A stretch of DNA of 17,539 nt from an uncultured Oscillospiraceae bacterium (GCA_934527255.1 CAKTAM010000033.1:1-17539); one strand, 5' to 3'. Shown: positions 6,914 through 14,746, counted from the first letter of the stretch. Program-made: numbers and translations. The notes: generated by a model from the sequence alone, not told the origin.

Positions 6914-6922
6914 TAGGAATTA
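6896..6922. promoter_or_regulatory. Candidate operator dyad over the nifS -35 box
   Basis: On the minus strand TAATTCCTA and TATGAATTA flank a 9-base spacer, an inverted repeat of 9 bp with one mismatch (perfect TAATTC/GAATTA outer part). It is AT-rich in a GC-rich region and covers the -35 element, the usual place for repression. Rrf2-family regulators (IscR, CymR) are plausible binders because they control nifS/iscS operons; that is an inference. Confidence 0.5.
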
Positions 6923-7194
6923 GGCACTCTACCGTTCTTACTGCCAAGAAACATTGGAAAAAGGCGGCCTTGCCCGGTGCGGCGGGCCGGCAGCAGGCCG
7001 CCCTGGCGGATGGCTTTCGCACGGCTGCCTGTTTTTGTGGAGTACAGACGTGTGCGGGCGACCTTTTGCGGCGGGCGGAGGATGCATGCGGTCAAGCGCT
7101 CTGCCTGCCCGTCGGCGCGGCCGGTCTGCCACTGGGTACCGATCAGCCCCCCGGCCGTCGGTTTGCGTCCGGTCACCGGTTCCCGGGAGGCGCG
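6923..7194. other. Gene-free region upstream of the nifS promoter
   Basis: Apart from the terminator-like hairpin at 6957-7002 I see nothing here. The small frames on both strands have no ribosome binding site and no recognisable protein. Two terminators bracket about 190 bases (7003-7194) on the minus strand; a small RNA is possible but no promoter supports it. Confidence 0.4.
6957..7002 (-). terminator. Second intrinsic terminator upstream of the nifS promoter
   Basis: On the minus strand GGCGGCCT (7002-6995) pairs perfectly with AGGCCGCC (6970-6963), and T5 follows. It would catch transcripts from the hydrolase-like gene that read past the terminator at 7195-7237, insulating the nifS promoter just beyond it. 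Confidence 0.6.
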
Positions 7195-7237
7195 AAAAAG
7201 CGGCGGAGACCGACCGTAGCCGACATTCGCCGCTTTT
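7195..7237 (-). terminator. Intrinsic terminator of the hydrolase-like gene
   Basis: Arms AAAAGCGGCG (7196-7205 on the plus strand) and CGCCGCTTTT (7228-7237) form a 10-bp stem 24 bases past the stop codon at 7261. On the minus strand the stem is followed by a T-run; the structure is symmetric. Confidence 0.8.
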
Positions 7238-7260
7238 CCATTCAATGCTTTTCCCTTATT

Positions 7261-9348
7261 TTATCCGTTCTGCTTTTCATCCGCAAACAGGCCTCTGCCG
7301 GTCTCCAGCGCATTGTCCAGCATCTTTTTCAGGCCGGACAGCGGCTCCTCCTTTGCCGGGGCCTCCTCCGGCTGTGGGGCGGGGGCCGGAGCGTCCATCG
7401 TCACGGTAAAGCTGGTAAAGCCAAACGCGGGCAGCTCGCCCAGCGTTACGGTGCGGCCGTTCAGCATGCTTTTGCCCTGCCCGGGCAGCAGAGCGGCCCA
7501 GTCGGCCCCCAGCTGCACCCGCGGGCAAAAAACGGTGTCCAGCCCAAAGTTCCACAGGCCAACACTCATGCTGCGGGCGTCGCGCTTGACCAGCATATAC
7601 AGATCCGGCGCGGCATCGCAGATGGCATCCGGCGCACGGCCGGACAGCCACTCCAGCTGGCGGCGCAGCTGGGAGGCGCGGCACCAGCCGCGCATCATGC
7701 CGTGCTGCGCGCCCTGCTGGACGCAGTGGCGCGCCTCAAACGCATACACCAGAAAGCGCTGGCCCTGCGCGTTTTCGTAGCGGAACGCCCCGGGTGCGCT
7801 GCGGCGGGCGGGATCCTCCTGCGCGGGCATTTGCAGCGCGCTCAACACATGAGCCCCGGCGGCGGCCTGCAGCCTGCAGTAACGTCCGCCCTGCACGTGC
7901 ACCGTTTCATCCTCGGCAAAATAGCGCTCGGCCTCCGGGTACAGCTCCTCGCCAAAGGCCGCCACGCCCACGTCAAAGCCGCGCCGGGTCAGAATGCGGG
8001 CGGCTGCGGCATCCAGAATGGCGCCGTGCGCCAGCTGCTCGGCCGTGGCGGCCTCGGCGGCGTCGTCAAAAATAACGGTGGCATCCTCGCCGCCGTCATA
8101 GCGCACCGGCAGGCTGTTGTCGGTGACAAAGCGCAGCGCGGGCGGAATGCAGCGCTGCTCCAGCGAGCCGGGGTCATGCGACAGCGCCAGCGTGTGCATG
8201 GGCTCGTACACCGTCACGCCCACCGCCTGCTTGCCGTCAAACATGCGGTGGATGCTGCGGTAAAGCGACAGGTTGCGCAGGTGACGGTCATAATAGCCGG
8301 TCTCATAGGCGGGCGAGGCATAATAATCAAACATATATTTCAAAATGCCGTCGCTGCCGCCTGCGGCGCGCATCACCTGATCCAGCCCCTCCAGATAGGC
8401 CGCCGGGGTGGTGTAGCGCGGGCGGGGGTAAACGTCGCCTTCGCAGAACAGCTCGACCCCGCTGTCCTTTGCCCAGTGCTGCTGCAGACGCTCATATTCG
8501 CACACCGTCGCCAGATGAATTTCGTCGAACCCGTGCACGGCAGGCCAGTACGGTGCGCCGATCAGCCGCAGCAGCGGTTTGGTGTCGCCCGCAAACGTGC
8601 GTGCCAGCGTCAGCGAATCCACGCCGTCCACATCCCAGGTGGAAAGCACGGCGCAGTGGTTCAGGCGGATGGTCGGGTCGACCTCATCCAGCGCGGCACG
8701 CAGGGCGGCGGCCAGGCTGTTGAGCCCCTCGCCCTGCACTTTCAGCCAGGCGTTACGCCACGGGTTGGGGCTGCCCTCCAGCAGGGCTTTTTTCATGCGG
8801 GCGGCATCAAACGGCTCGCCCAGCGCCTCCTCCAGCAGGGGGCGGTGATGCTCGCAGCAGCAATACCGGCCGCCGTTGCGGTACGACATGCGGTAATCGT
8901 CGTCCAGCTGAATGATGGTCGGGCCGGTGCTGCCCAGCCGACGGATCCAATCGGCGAACAGTTCGCGGAAGGCGGGATCCAGCGGGCAGTTGCTCTCGTG
9001 AGCACGCTCGCCGTCCAGGCTCAGCATCTGCGTCAGGCCGTCATCAGCCTCCACATCATTGGTTGCGCAGGTGCCGCCGTGCCCCAGCGAGCTGAGCCAG
9101 ATGCCGACCTCAAGCCCCTCCTCCCGCAGCAGCGGAATGTATTTGCGCAGCAGCGCCAGCTGACGCTCTTTTTCTTCCTCGGCCGCCGTGCAGCGGCTGA
9201 CGGCCAAAAAAACGATATCCGCACCGGCATTTTTGCACCGGCGCACCCATTCGGGATAATACTTTTCAAACAGAGGATTGTCCAGCAGAGTGGGGATCGC
9301 TAGACGGTAGCGGCCGGCCGCCGCGCACCCTTTTGCAGCTTCTGTCAT
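7261..9348 (-). CDS. Putative glycoside-hydrolase-like (TIM-barrel type) protein, 695 aa
   Basis: I cannot place this in a named family with certainty. The start is ATG 9348 with AAAGGA about 9 bases upstream and a promoter 45 bases upstream. The first ~450 residues look like an alpha/beta barrel of the beta-galactosidase-like kind: a strand-helix opening (RLAIPTLLDNPLFEKYYPEW), GADIVFLAVSR, LEVGIWLSSLGHGG, a strand with acidic triplet TIIQLDDDYRM (145-154), then a cysteine cluster GRYCCCEHHRPL, and VELFCEGDVYPRPRY (297-312), which could supply a second acidic residue. After about 480 the sequence looks like beta domains (AFGFTSFTVTMD). The last ~45 residues are Pro/Ala/Glu-rich and end in an amphipathic segment. 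No signal peptide is visible, which is unusual for a polysaccharide hydrolase. It is divergently transcribed from the transglutaminase-like operon. Activity is inferred, not shown. Confidence 0.6.
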   Translation of the reverse strand: MTEAAKGCAAAGRYRLAIPTLLDNPLFEKYYPEWVRRCKNAGADIVFLAVSRCTAAEEEKERQLALLRKYIPLLREEGLEVGIWLSSLGHGGTCATNDVEADDGLTQMLSLDGERAHESNCPLDPAFRELFADWIRRLGSTGPTIIQLDDDYRMSYRNGGRYCCCEHHRPLLEEALGEPFDAARMKKALLEGSPNPWRNAWLKVQGEGLNSLAAALRAALDEVDPTIRLNHCAVLSTWDVDGVDSLTLARTFAGDTKPLLRLIGAPYWPAVHGFDEIHLATVCEYERLQQHWAKDSGVELFCEGDVYPRPRYTTPAAYLEGLDQVMRAAGGSDGILKYMFDYYASPAYETGYYDRHLRNLSLYRSIHRMFDGKQAVGVTVYEPMHTLALSHDPGSLEQRCIPPALRFVTDNSLPVRYDGGEDATVIFDDAAEAATAEQLAHGAILDAAAARILTRRGFDVGVAAFGEELYPEAERYFAEDETVHVQGGRYCRLQAAAGAHVLSALQMPAQEDPARRSAPGAFRYENAQGQRFLVYAFEARHCVQQGAQHGMMRGWCRASQLRRQLEWLSGRAPDAICDAAPDLYMLVKRDARSMSVGLWNFGLDTVFCPRVQLGADWAALLPGQGKSMLNGRTVTLGELPAFGFTSFTVTMDAPAPAPQPEEAPAKEEPLSGLKKMLDNALETGRGLFADEKQNG

Positions 9349-9392
9349 GTCTTTTCATCCTTTCCCGCCGGGGTTTGGCCCCGGTCACTGTC

Positions 9393-9421
9393 ATTGTAGC
9401 GTATCTGCCCCGGTTTGGCAA
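9393..9421 (-). promoter_or_regulatory. Promoter of the hydrolase-like gene
   Basis: On the minus strand TTGCCA (9421-9416) and TACAAT (9398-9393) are spaced by 17 bases. The predicted start near 9386 leaves a leader of about 38 bases before the ATG at 9348. Confidence 0.75.
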
Positions 9422-9490
9422 GCACATTTTTTCCCCCCGCCGGTGCGGCCGCCTGGCAGGCAAAGCCGCCGCCGCGCAGGGGAAGAAGCA

Positions 9491-9519
9491 TTGCCTGCCG
9501 CGTGGGTTTGGTGTATAAT
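9491..9519 (+). promoter_or_regulatory. Promoter of the transglutaminase-like operon
   Basis: TTGCCT (9491-9496) and a perfect TATAAT (9514-9519) are spaced by 17 bases. The predicted start near 9526 leaves about 20 bases of leader containing GAAGGGAGG before the ATG at 9546. The promoter is back-to-back with that of the hydrolase-like gene; both -35 boxes begin with TTGCC. Confidence 0.8.
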
Positions 9520-9545
9520 GACGGACAGAGAAGGGAGGCTCCGCC

Positions 9546-12362
9546 ATGCACATTCCACCGTCGCTTGCCGCGGCCGTCGCCGCGCAGTACCGACAGAATC
9601 TGACCGGCTTTCCGCAGCAGCTTGCCCGGGCCGAAGCGTTCTGCCGCGGGCTTTCCCCGGCGGAGCGGCTGGGGCTGCAGTACCTGTACGGCAGCGCCCC
9701 GGCGGCCGACCTGCTGCGCTATGACCCGCCGGTCTGGTACGCCTATGTAAAGGCGGCGCTGGCCGCCGCTGCGGCGCTGCCCCTGCTGCAGGACGTGCCA
9801 TGGGCGCTGGCGCTGCCCTATGTGCTGGGCGCGCGGGTCAACAACGAAGAGCTGGACGACAGCCGCCCGCGGCTGCTGCAGGCCCTGCTGCCGCGTGTGC
9901 GCGGGCTGACCCCGCGCGCCGCCCTGCTGGAGGTCAATTACTGGTGCGCCGAGCAGGGCGTATATATCCCTGCGGATGACCGCACGCTTTCGGCGGGCGG
10001 CTTCTGGCGGGCGGGGCACGGCCGCTGCGGCGAGGAAAGCGTGTTTGCCGTCAACGCACTGCGTGCCGTCGGCATTCCCGCGCGGCAGTGCTACGCCCCC
10101 TGGTGGGCGCACTGCGACGACAACCACGCATGGGTTGAGGCATGGGTGCAGGGAAGCTGGCACTATCTGGGCGCCTGTGAGCCGGAGCCCGCGCCGGATC
10201 GCGGCTGGTTTACCGCCGCTGCCCGCCGCGCGATGGTGGTGCACACCCGTGCATTCTGCGCCCTGCCGGAGACCGTGCTGCACGCTGCCGGAGATGTTGG
10301 CGGCAAGGCAGGGCAGGGGGCGGCAGCCGAAGCCGCCGGAAAGCCCCCGTGTGCGGCAGCCGAAGCGGCCCGGCCGCAGATCACCGCCGCGCGCACCGCG
10401 CACACCCGGCTGCTGCACGTTACCGCCGCCTATGCGCCCTGTGCCTGTCTGACGGTGACGGTGCAGGAGAACGGCCACCCCCTGCCGGGGGTCGGCGTGC
10501 AGTTCTTGCTGGCCAATACCGGCCGCCTGCTGCCGGTGTTTTCAACGGCGACCGATGCCGCAGGGCAGGCCCGCATTACCTGCGGGCTGGGCAGCCTGTA
10601 TGTCTGGGCCTGCTGTGCGGATGGGCGGCAGCTGGGCCTGCCGGTCGATCTGCGCCGCTGCCGGGCCCTGACCCTGCCGATGGAGACGGCGGACACCCCG
10701 GCGGCGCTGTGCCGCAGCGGCCGACAGCAGAGCTTTGAGCTGACCTCGCCGCCGGAACACAGTCTGCCGCCCGCCCCGGCGGACGACCTGCCCGCGCAGG
10801 CACATGCCAAAAAGCTGGCCGCCTGCGCCGCCGCCGTGCGGCAAAGAGAGGCAGCCTTTTCCGCCCTGCCAAAGACCCCAGCCCCATGGGAGACCGCCCC
10901 GGCGGACGGGTTTGACAGCGGGCGGCCGCTTGCCGACGGGGCCGCCGTCCCCCTGCCCGCAGCGGCGGAGGATGCCCCGCCCGTGCAGCCGGGGCAGCTG
11001 CGCGGGTTTTGCCGGCTGGCGCGGGGCAACCGGGCCGAGGTGGAGCGCTTTCTGGCCGACGGCCGGTTTCCGCTGTGGGGCAAGGCGGCGCTGCTGGCCG
11101 CCCTGCGTCCAAAGGATCTGGTCGATGTGACCGCCGACGCTCTGGCCGATTTTCTTCTTGCCGCGCTGCCTTACCGGCCGCGCCTGCCGTTTGCCGTGTG
11201 GCGCGACGCGGTGCTGTGCCCCCGTGTGGAAAACGAGCCGCTGCGCCCCCACCGGCAGCGGCTGCGCGCTGCATACCTTGCTGTCGGCGCCCCTGCCGAT
11301 GTACCGCCCGGTTCGGCGACCGAATGCGTCGGCGTACAGCCGCCCATCCCTCTCCGGCCGGAGCCGACGGACGGCTGTACCGTTTGGCAGGCTCTGCGCG
11401 CCCGGCTGACCGTCTGCCCGGACGATGCCCCCACCGGCTGCACGGCCGACCCGGCTGCCTGCCTGGAGGCGGGAAAAGTGCCTGCGGCCAGCCTGCCGCT
11501 GCTGTTTGTCGCCGTCTGCCGCAGCTTTGGCATTCCCGCCCGGCGGGATGCCGTTACCGGCGATGCCCTCTGGTGGGGGGCGGGGCAGTGGCGCAGCCCG
11601 CAGGACGGCTGCCCGCCCGCCCTGTACCCGCTGACGCTGGCCGCCCCGGATGGCTGCCCGCTGGAATATGACCGTCAGTTTTCGCTGGCACGCTGGAAAG
11701 ACGGCGGCTGGCAGACGCTGCCGTTGGCCCCGCTGGCCCTGTGCGGCAAACGGACGCTGCGCCTGCCTGCGGGGCTGTGGCGCGCCGTGACCGTGACCAG
11801 ACAGATCGACGGCACGGCCAGCGTGCGCCTGCGGCATTTTGCCCTGCCCGAAACGCAAAGCCTCTGCCTGCAGCCTGCGCCCGACCAGACGGCCGACCGT
11901 CTGAAGGCTATCCCATTGGGCCGCGCCGTGCCGCAGCTGCCCTTGCAGCTGACGGCTGCCCGCCCCGCCGGGGCGCTGCTGCTGTGGGTGCAGCCCGGGG
12001 CCGAGCCGACCGAGCATCTGCTGCAGGAGCTGCTGGCCTGCCGGGCGCAGCTCAACGCGCTGGGCTGTGCCGTGCACCTGTTGCTGGGCGCACAGGCCGA
12101 CGCCCAAAACGCCACTCTGCAGGCGGTTTTGCGCGCGCTGCCAAACGCCGACTGCCGCCGCTGCGCCGCGCCGGAGACCCTGCAGGCGGTGCGCGCCGCA
12201 CTGGAGATCGGCGACCCGCGCCTGCCCCTTGCCGTCGCCGTGGATGCTGACGGCCTTGCCCGCTATGCATTTGCCAATTATAACATTGATACGGCCGCTG
12301 CGCTGCTGCGCATTCTGCGGCTGACCGGTAAAAAGGAGGAGCCTTCCCATGCAACGACCTGA
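9546..12362 (+). CDS. Transglutaminase-like protein with C-terminal thioredoxin-fold-like domain, 938 aa
   Basis: The start is ATG 9546 with GGGAGG 8 bases upstream. The N-terminal part (about 90-240) is a transglutaminase-like (cysteine protease fold) domain: catalytic cysteine in GHGRCGEESVFAVNALRAVG (C161), histidine in HCDDNHAWVEAW (H194), and an acid in YLGACEPEP (E212). I recall long relatives in Bacteroidetes and Firmicutes. An Ala-rich linker (250-280) leads to a carboxypeptidase-regulatory/Ig-like segment (about 295-380: VTVQENGHPLPGVGVQFLL). Residues 600-700 contain a second, degenerate transglutaminase-like piece (LFVAVCRSFGIPARRD) without a clear triad. Residues 808-927 resemble a thioredoxin fold lacking a CXXC (LLLWVQPGAEPTEHLLQELL onward). 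No signal peptide is visible. The stop overlaps the next gene by 14 bases, implying coupling. Role: protein or peptide cleavage or crosslinking, substrate unknown. Confidence 0.85.
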   Translation: MHIPPSLAAAVAAQYRQNLTGFPQQLARAEAFCRGLSPAERLGLQYLYGSAPAADLLRYDPPVWYAYVKAALAAAAALPLLQDVPWALALPYVLGARVNNEELDDSRPRLLQALLPRVRGLTPRAALLEVNYWCAEQGVYIPADDRTLSAGGFWRAGHGRCGEESVFAVNALRAVGIPARQCYAPWWAHCDDNHAWVEAWVQGSWHYLGACEPEPAPDRGWFTAAARRAMVVHTRAFCALPETVLHAAGDVGGKAGQGAAAEAAGKPPCAAAEAARPQITAARTAHTRLLHVTAAYAPCACLTVTVQENGHPLPGVGVQFLLANTGRLLPVFSTATDAAGQARITCGLGSLYVWACCADGRQLGLPVDLRRCRALTLPMETADTPAALCRSGRQQSFELTSPPEHSLPPAPADDLPAQAHAKKLAACAAAVRQREAAFSALPKTPAPWETAPADGFDSGRPLADGAAVPLPAAAEDAPPVQPGQLRGFCRLARGNRAEVERFLADGRFPLWGKAALLAALRPKDLVDVTADALADFLLAALPYRPRLPFAVWRDAVLCPRVENEPLRPHRQRLRAAYLAVGAPADVPPGSATECVGVQPPIPLRPEPTDGCTVWQALRARLTVCPDDAPTGCTADPAACLEAGKVPAASLPLLFVAVCRSFGIPARRDAVTGDALWWGAGQWRSPQDGCPPALYPLTLAAPDGCPLEYDRQFSLARWKDGGWQTLPLAPLALCGKRTLRLPAGLWRAVTVTRQIDGTASVRLRHFALPETQSLCLQPAPDQTADRLKAIPLGRAVPQLPLQLTAARPAGALLLWVQPGAEPTEHLLQELLACRAQLNALGCAVHLLLGAQADAQNATLQAVLRALPNADCRRCAAPETLQAVRAALEIGDPRLPLAVAVDADGLARYAFANYNIDTAAALLRILRLTGKKEEPSHATT

Positions 12363-13416
12363 ACCGCCCCGCATCCCGCTGCAGCCGCCCGTTTACTTCT
12401 GCCCGCGCGCCGTCGGCCCGCTGCAGCTGGACGGCGACATCCGCAAGCCGTTCTGGCAGAACGTGCCGTTTACCCGCGATTTTCTGGATATCAGCGGGCC
12501 GGATTTTCCCACCCCGCGCTTTCGCACCCGGGCCAAGCTGTGCTGGGATGACCGCTATCTGTACATTGCCGCCCTGCTGGAGGGCGACGAGATCTGGGCC
12601 AACCTGACGCAGCGCGACGAGGTGATCTATTTCGACAACGATTTTGAGGTGTTTCTGGATCCCAGCTCCAGCACGCACCACTATCTGGAGCTGGAAATGA
12701 ACGCCCGCAACACCCAGTGGGATCTTCTGCTGACCCGCCCCTACCGCGACGGCGGACACTCGGTCTCCTGCTGGGACATCAAAGGCGTGGAGACCGCCGT
12801 GCATATCGAGGGCGAGCTGAACTGCCCCCAGGCCGACAACCGCTGGTGGTCGGTGGAGATCCGCCTGCCGTTTGCCCCGCTGATGGAGACCTACAGCCGC
12901 CAGCAGAACCCGCCGGAGCTGGCGCGCTGCTACCCCTGCCGTACCGCGCCGCGCACCGGCGAGTTCTGGCGCGTCAACTTTTCGCGTGTGCAGTGGCAGG
13001 TGGACGGCGGCTACCGCAAACGCACCGGCGCCGACGGCCAGCCGCTGCCGGAGGACAACTGGGTCTGGGCTCCCACCGGCCTGATCGACATTCACTGTCC
13101 CGAATTCTGGGGCTTTGTCTTTTTCACCGAGCACGGCGAGCCCTGCCCCGTGCCGGAGGACGAGCGCCGCAAGCTGACGCTGCGTCGGCTGTATTATGCC
13201 CAGCATGCATACCGTGCCGCCCACGGCTGCTTCTGCGCCGACATGGCGGCGCTGCTGGCCGCGCTTCCGCCGCATCTGGCCGAAAAGCCGGAGGTCGATG
13301 TACAGGCCTTTGTCACCCCGCACGGCTTTGAGCTGAGCTGCCCGGCGGCCGACGGCCCCGGCCTTGTCTGCCTGCGGCAGGACGGCTATACCTGGTTGAC
13401 GCGGGAGGAGGACTGA
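12349..13416 (+). CDS. Carbohydrate-binding family 9-like (CBM9/DOMON-type) protein, 355 aa
   Basis: ATG 12349 is preceded by AAAGGAGGAG inside the end of the transglutaminase-like gene. The N-terminal 240 residues show the CBM9-like pattern: LQLDGDIRKPFWQNVPFTRD, then AKLCWDDRYLYIAALLEGDE, YFDNDFEVFLDPSSSTHHYL, ELEMNARNTQWDLLL, and FWRVNFSRVQWQ. This is the beta-sandwich fold seen in xylanase sugar-binding modules and DOMON domains. Stand-alone relatives of about 350 aa are known. There is no signal peptide and no catalytic module, so the protein probably binds a glycan or glycoconjugate inside the cell, or functions by another route after release. The residues after 270 form a helical then beta tail with no match I know. 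It is the middle gene of a probable three-gene operon. Confidence 0.85.
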   Translation: MQRPEPPRIPLQPPVYFCPRAVGPLQLDGDIRKPFWQNVPFTRDFLDISGPDFPTPRFRTRAKLCWDDRYLYIAALLEGDEIWANLTQRDEVIYFDNDFEVFLDPSSSTHHYLELEMNARNTQWDLLLTRPYRDGGHSVSCWDIKGVETAVHIEGELNCPQADNRWWSVEIRLPFAPLMETYSRQQNPPELARCYPCRTAPRTGEFWRVNFSRVQWQVDGGYRKRTGADGQPLPEDNWVWAPTGLIDIHCPEFWGFVFFTEHGEPCPVPEDERRKLTLRRLYYAQHAYRAAHGCFCADMAALLAALPPHLAEKPEVDVQAFVTPHGFELSCPAADGPGLVCLRQDGYTWLTREED

Positions 13417-13464
13417 CGGCGGGCGTATTGCCGCGCTTTGCAGGTATGGCAGAAGGGAGGCCCC

Positions 13465-14403
13465 ATGCACGACATCTGGAACCCCTGGCACGGCTGCCGC
13501 AAATGCAGCGAGGGGTGTGACCATTGCTATATGTATACGCTCGACCGCCTGCGCGGGCAGGATGGGGCCGCCATCTTTCGCACCGGCAGCTTTGATTATC
13601 CGCTGCGGCGTACCCGCGGCGGGGGCTGGCAGGTGCGCAGCGGCGAGCAGCTGCGGGTGTGCATGACCTCTGATTTTTTCCTGGCGGAGGCCGATCGCTG
13701 GCGGCCGGAGGCGTGGGACATCATCCACCGCCGCCCGGATGTGATGTTTTTTCTGGTGACCAAGCGGCCCCAGCGGATACCGGAATGCCTGCCGCCCGAC
13801 TGGGGCGGCGGCTGGCCAAATGTTTTCCTCAACGTGACGTGTGAAAACCAGCGCCGCGCGGATGAGCGCATCCCGCTGCTGCTGCAGCTGCCATTTGCCC
13901 ACAAGGGCCTTTTCTGCACGCCGTTTCTCGGGCCGGTGAGCATTGCCCGCTGGCTGAGCGCGCCCGGCGCGCCCGGCGGCATCGAGCAGGTGATCTGCGG
14001 CGGCGAAAATTACGACGGCTGCCGCCCCTGCCGGTTTGAGTGGGTGCAGGCGCTGGCCGCGGAATGCCGGGCTGCGGATGTGACCTTCTGCTTTATCGAA
14101 ACGGGCACGCACTTTATCCGGGATGGGCGGCATTATGTTATTCCCAAAAAGCAGGTGCAAAGCCAGGCGGCGTTTCGCTGCGGGCTGAACCGTGCGGGGC
14201 GGCCGCTTTCCTACGCGCTGACGGATACCTGGGGGCTGCCGCTTTCCGCCGCCGAGCGGTATGTACCGCGCTGGCGGCCCTGCTGCCGTACCTGCGGCAG
14301 CCAGCTGATCTGCAACGGCTGCAGCGACTGCGGCAAATGCGGGCCGGGGCAGGCAAAGCCCGACCCAACGCTTTCCTATCTGGGCGCGCCTGTCGGGCCG
14401 TAA
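13465..14403 (+). CDS. DUF5131 (phage Gp37/Gp68-like) protein, radical-SAM-type motif
   Basis: I start at ATG 13465, with AAGGGAGG ending 4 bases before it, a short but usable spacing; a TTG at 13438 would add nine residues. The 312-aa product opens with HDIWNPWHGCRKCSEGCDHC, typical of DUF5131. C14, C18 and C21 form CX3CX2C, the [4Fe-4S] ligand motif of radical SAM enzymes. Later family-like segments are LRVCMTSDFFLAEADRW, WDIIHRRPDVMFFLVTKRP, NVFLNVTCENQ and EQVICGGENYDG. The last 40 residues add a cysteine-rich knuckle (CCRTCGSQLICNGCSDCGKC) able to hold zinc or a second cluster. Relatives occur in phages and bacteria and their substrate is unknown to me. It lies 48 bases after the CBM9-like gene, and the pair probably share the promoter at 9491-9519. 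Confidence 0.85.
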   Translation: MHDIWNPWHGCRKCSEGCDHCYMYTLDRLRGQDGAAIFRTGSFDYPLRRTRGGGWQVRSGEQLRVCMTSDFFLAEADRWRPEAWDIIHRRPDVMFFLVTKRPQRIPECLPPDWGGGWPNVFLNVTCENQRRADERIPLLLQLPFAHKGLFCTPFLGPVSIARWLSAPGAPGGIEQVICGGENYDGCRPCRFEWVQALAAECRAADVTFCFIETGTHFIRDGRHYVIPKKQVQSQAAFRCGLNRAGRPLSYALTDTWGLPLSAAERYVPRWRPCCRTCGSQLICNGCSDCGKCGPGQAKPDPTLSYLGAPVGP

Positions 14404-14656
14404 GCCTTTCGGCAGGAGGACTGCAGCCGGGCAAAAACGTCCGGGCCGGTCATGCATTTTTGCGGGGCGCAGCCTGATGTATGGCGCGGTGCGCGGCGCA
14501 GGGGCTCCGACTGCGGAAAAGCGCCTCTGCAAAGCGTTCGCGGATGCGCAGTGCGCGGCCGCCTGCGGGCGGTCATGCGTTACACCCGGCGCATTCGCGT
14601 ACCGCGCCCGTCGCGCCGCAAACAGGCGCATGGGCGCCTGTAATCTTCTAACAACA
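14404..14656. other. Gene-free region after the DUF5131 gene
   Basis: About 250 GC-rich bases with no ribosome-binding-site-led frame, no recognisable protein and no RNA signature. The operon terminator at 14657-14694 closes it. Confidence 0.5.
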
Positions 14657-14694
14657 CCCCCTGTGCAGAAAAACGCTGCACAGGGGGCATTTTG
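14657..14694 (+). terminator. Terminator of the transglutaminase-like/CBM9/DUF5131 operon
   Basis: A perfect 12-bp stem, CCCCCTGTGCAG (14657-14668) with CTGCACAGGGGG (14676-14687), loop AAAAACG, followed by CATTTTG. The T-run is short, so efficiency is uncertain. Confidence 0.7.
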
Positions 14695-14712
14695 CAGGTG
14701 TTCCGTTTTAAG

Positions 14713-14746
14713 AAAAAAGCCCCGCCGGTATTTCCCGGCAGGGGAG
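14713..14746 (-). terminator. Terminator of the SprT-like gene
   Basis: On the minus strand CCCCTGCCGG pairs with CCGGCGGGG (one T-G pair), followed by a T6 run (14718-14713). It is 22 bases past the stop codon and tail-to-tail with the plus-strand terminator at 14657-14694. Confidence 0.85.

Noticed and set aside
6910..7245. 111-codon minus-strand frame between the hydrolase-like gene and nifS
   Set aside because: It starts inside a terminator, runs through another, and has no ribosome binding site or family motif.
6775..9303. 842-codon open frame on the plus strand opposite the hydrolase-like gene
   Set aside because: It is an antisense shadow produced by the GC-rich codon pattern: low-complexity Ala/Gly/Arg/His protein, no ribosome binding site and no recognisable motif, while the minus strand has a promoter, ribosome binding site and terminator.
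10542..12374. 610-codon open frame on the minus strand opposite the transglutaminase-like gene
   Set aside because: Same GC artefact; it is rich in Gly/Arg/Gln repeats and lacks any family signature.
12052..14631. 859-codon open frame on the minus strand opposite the CBM9 and DUF5131 genes
   Set aside because: Antisense shadow; the plus-strand proteins carry clear family motifs and ribosome binding sites, whereas this translation is Ala/Arg-rich with none.
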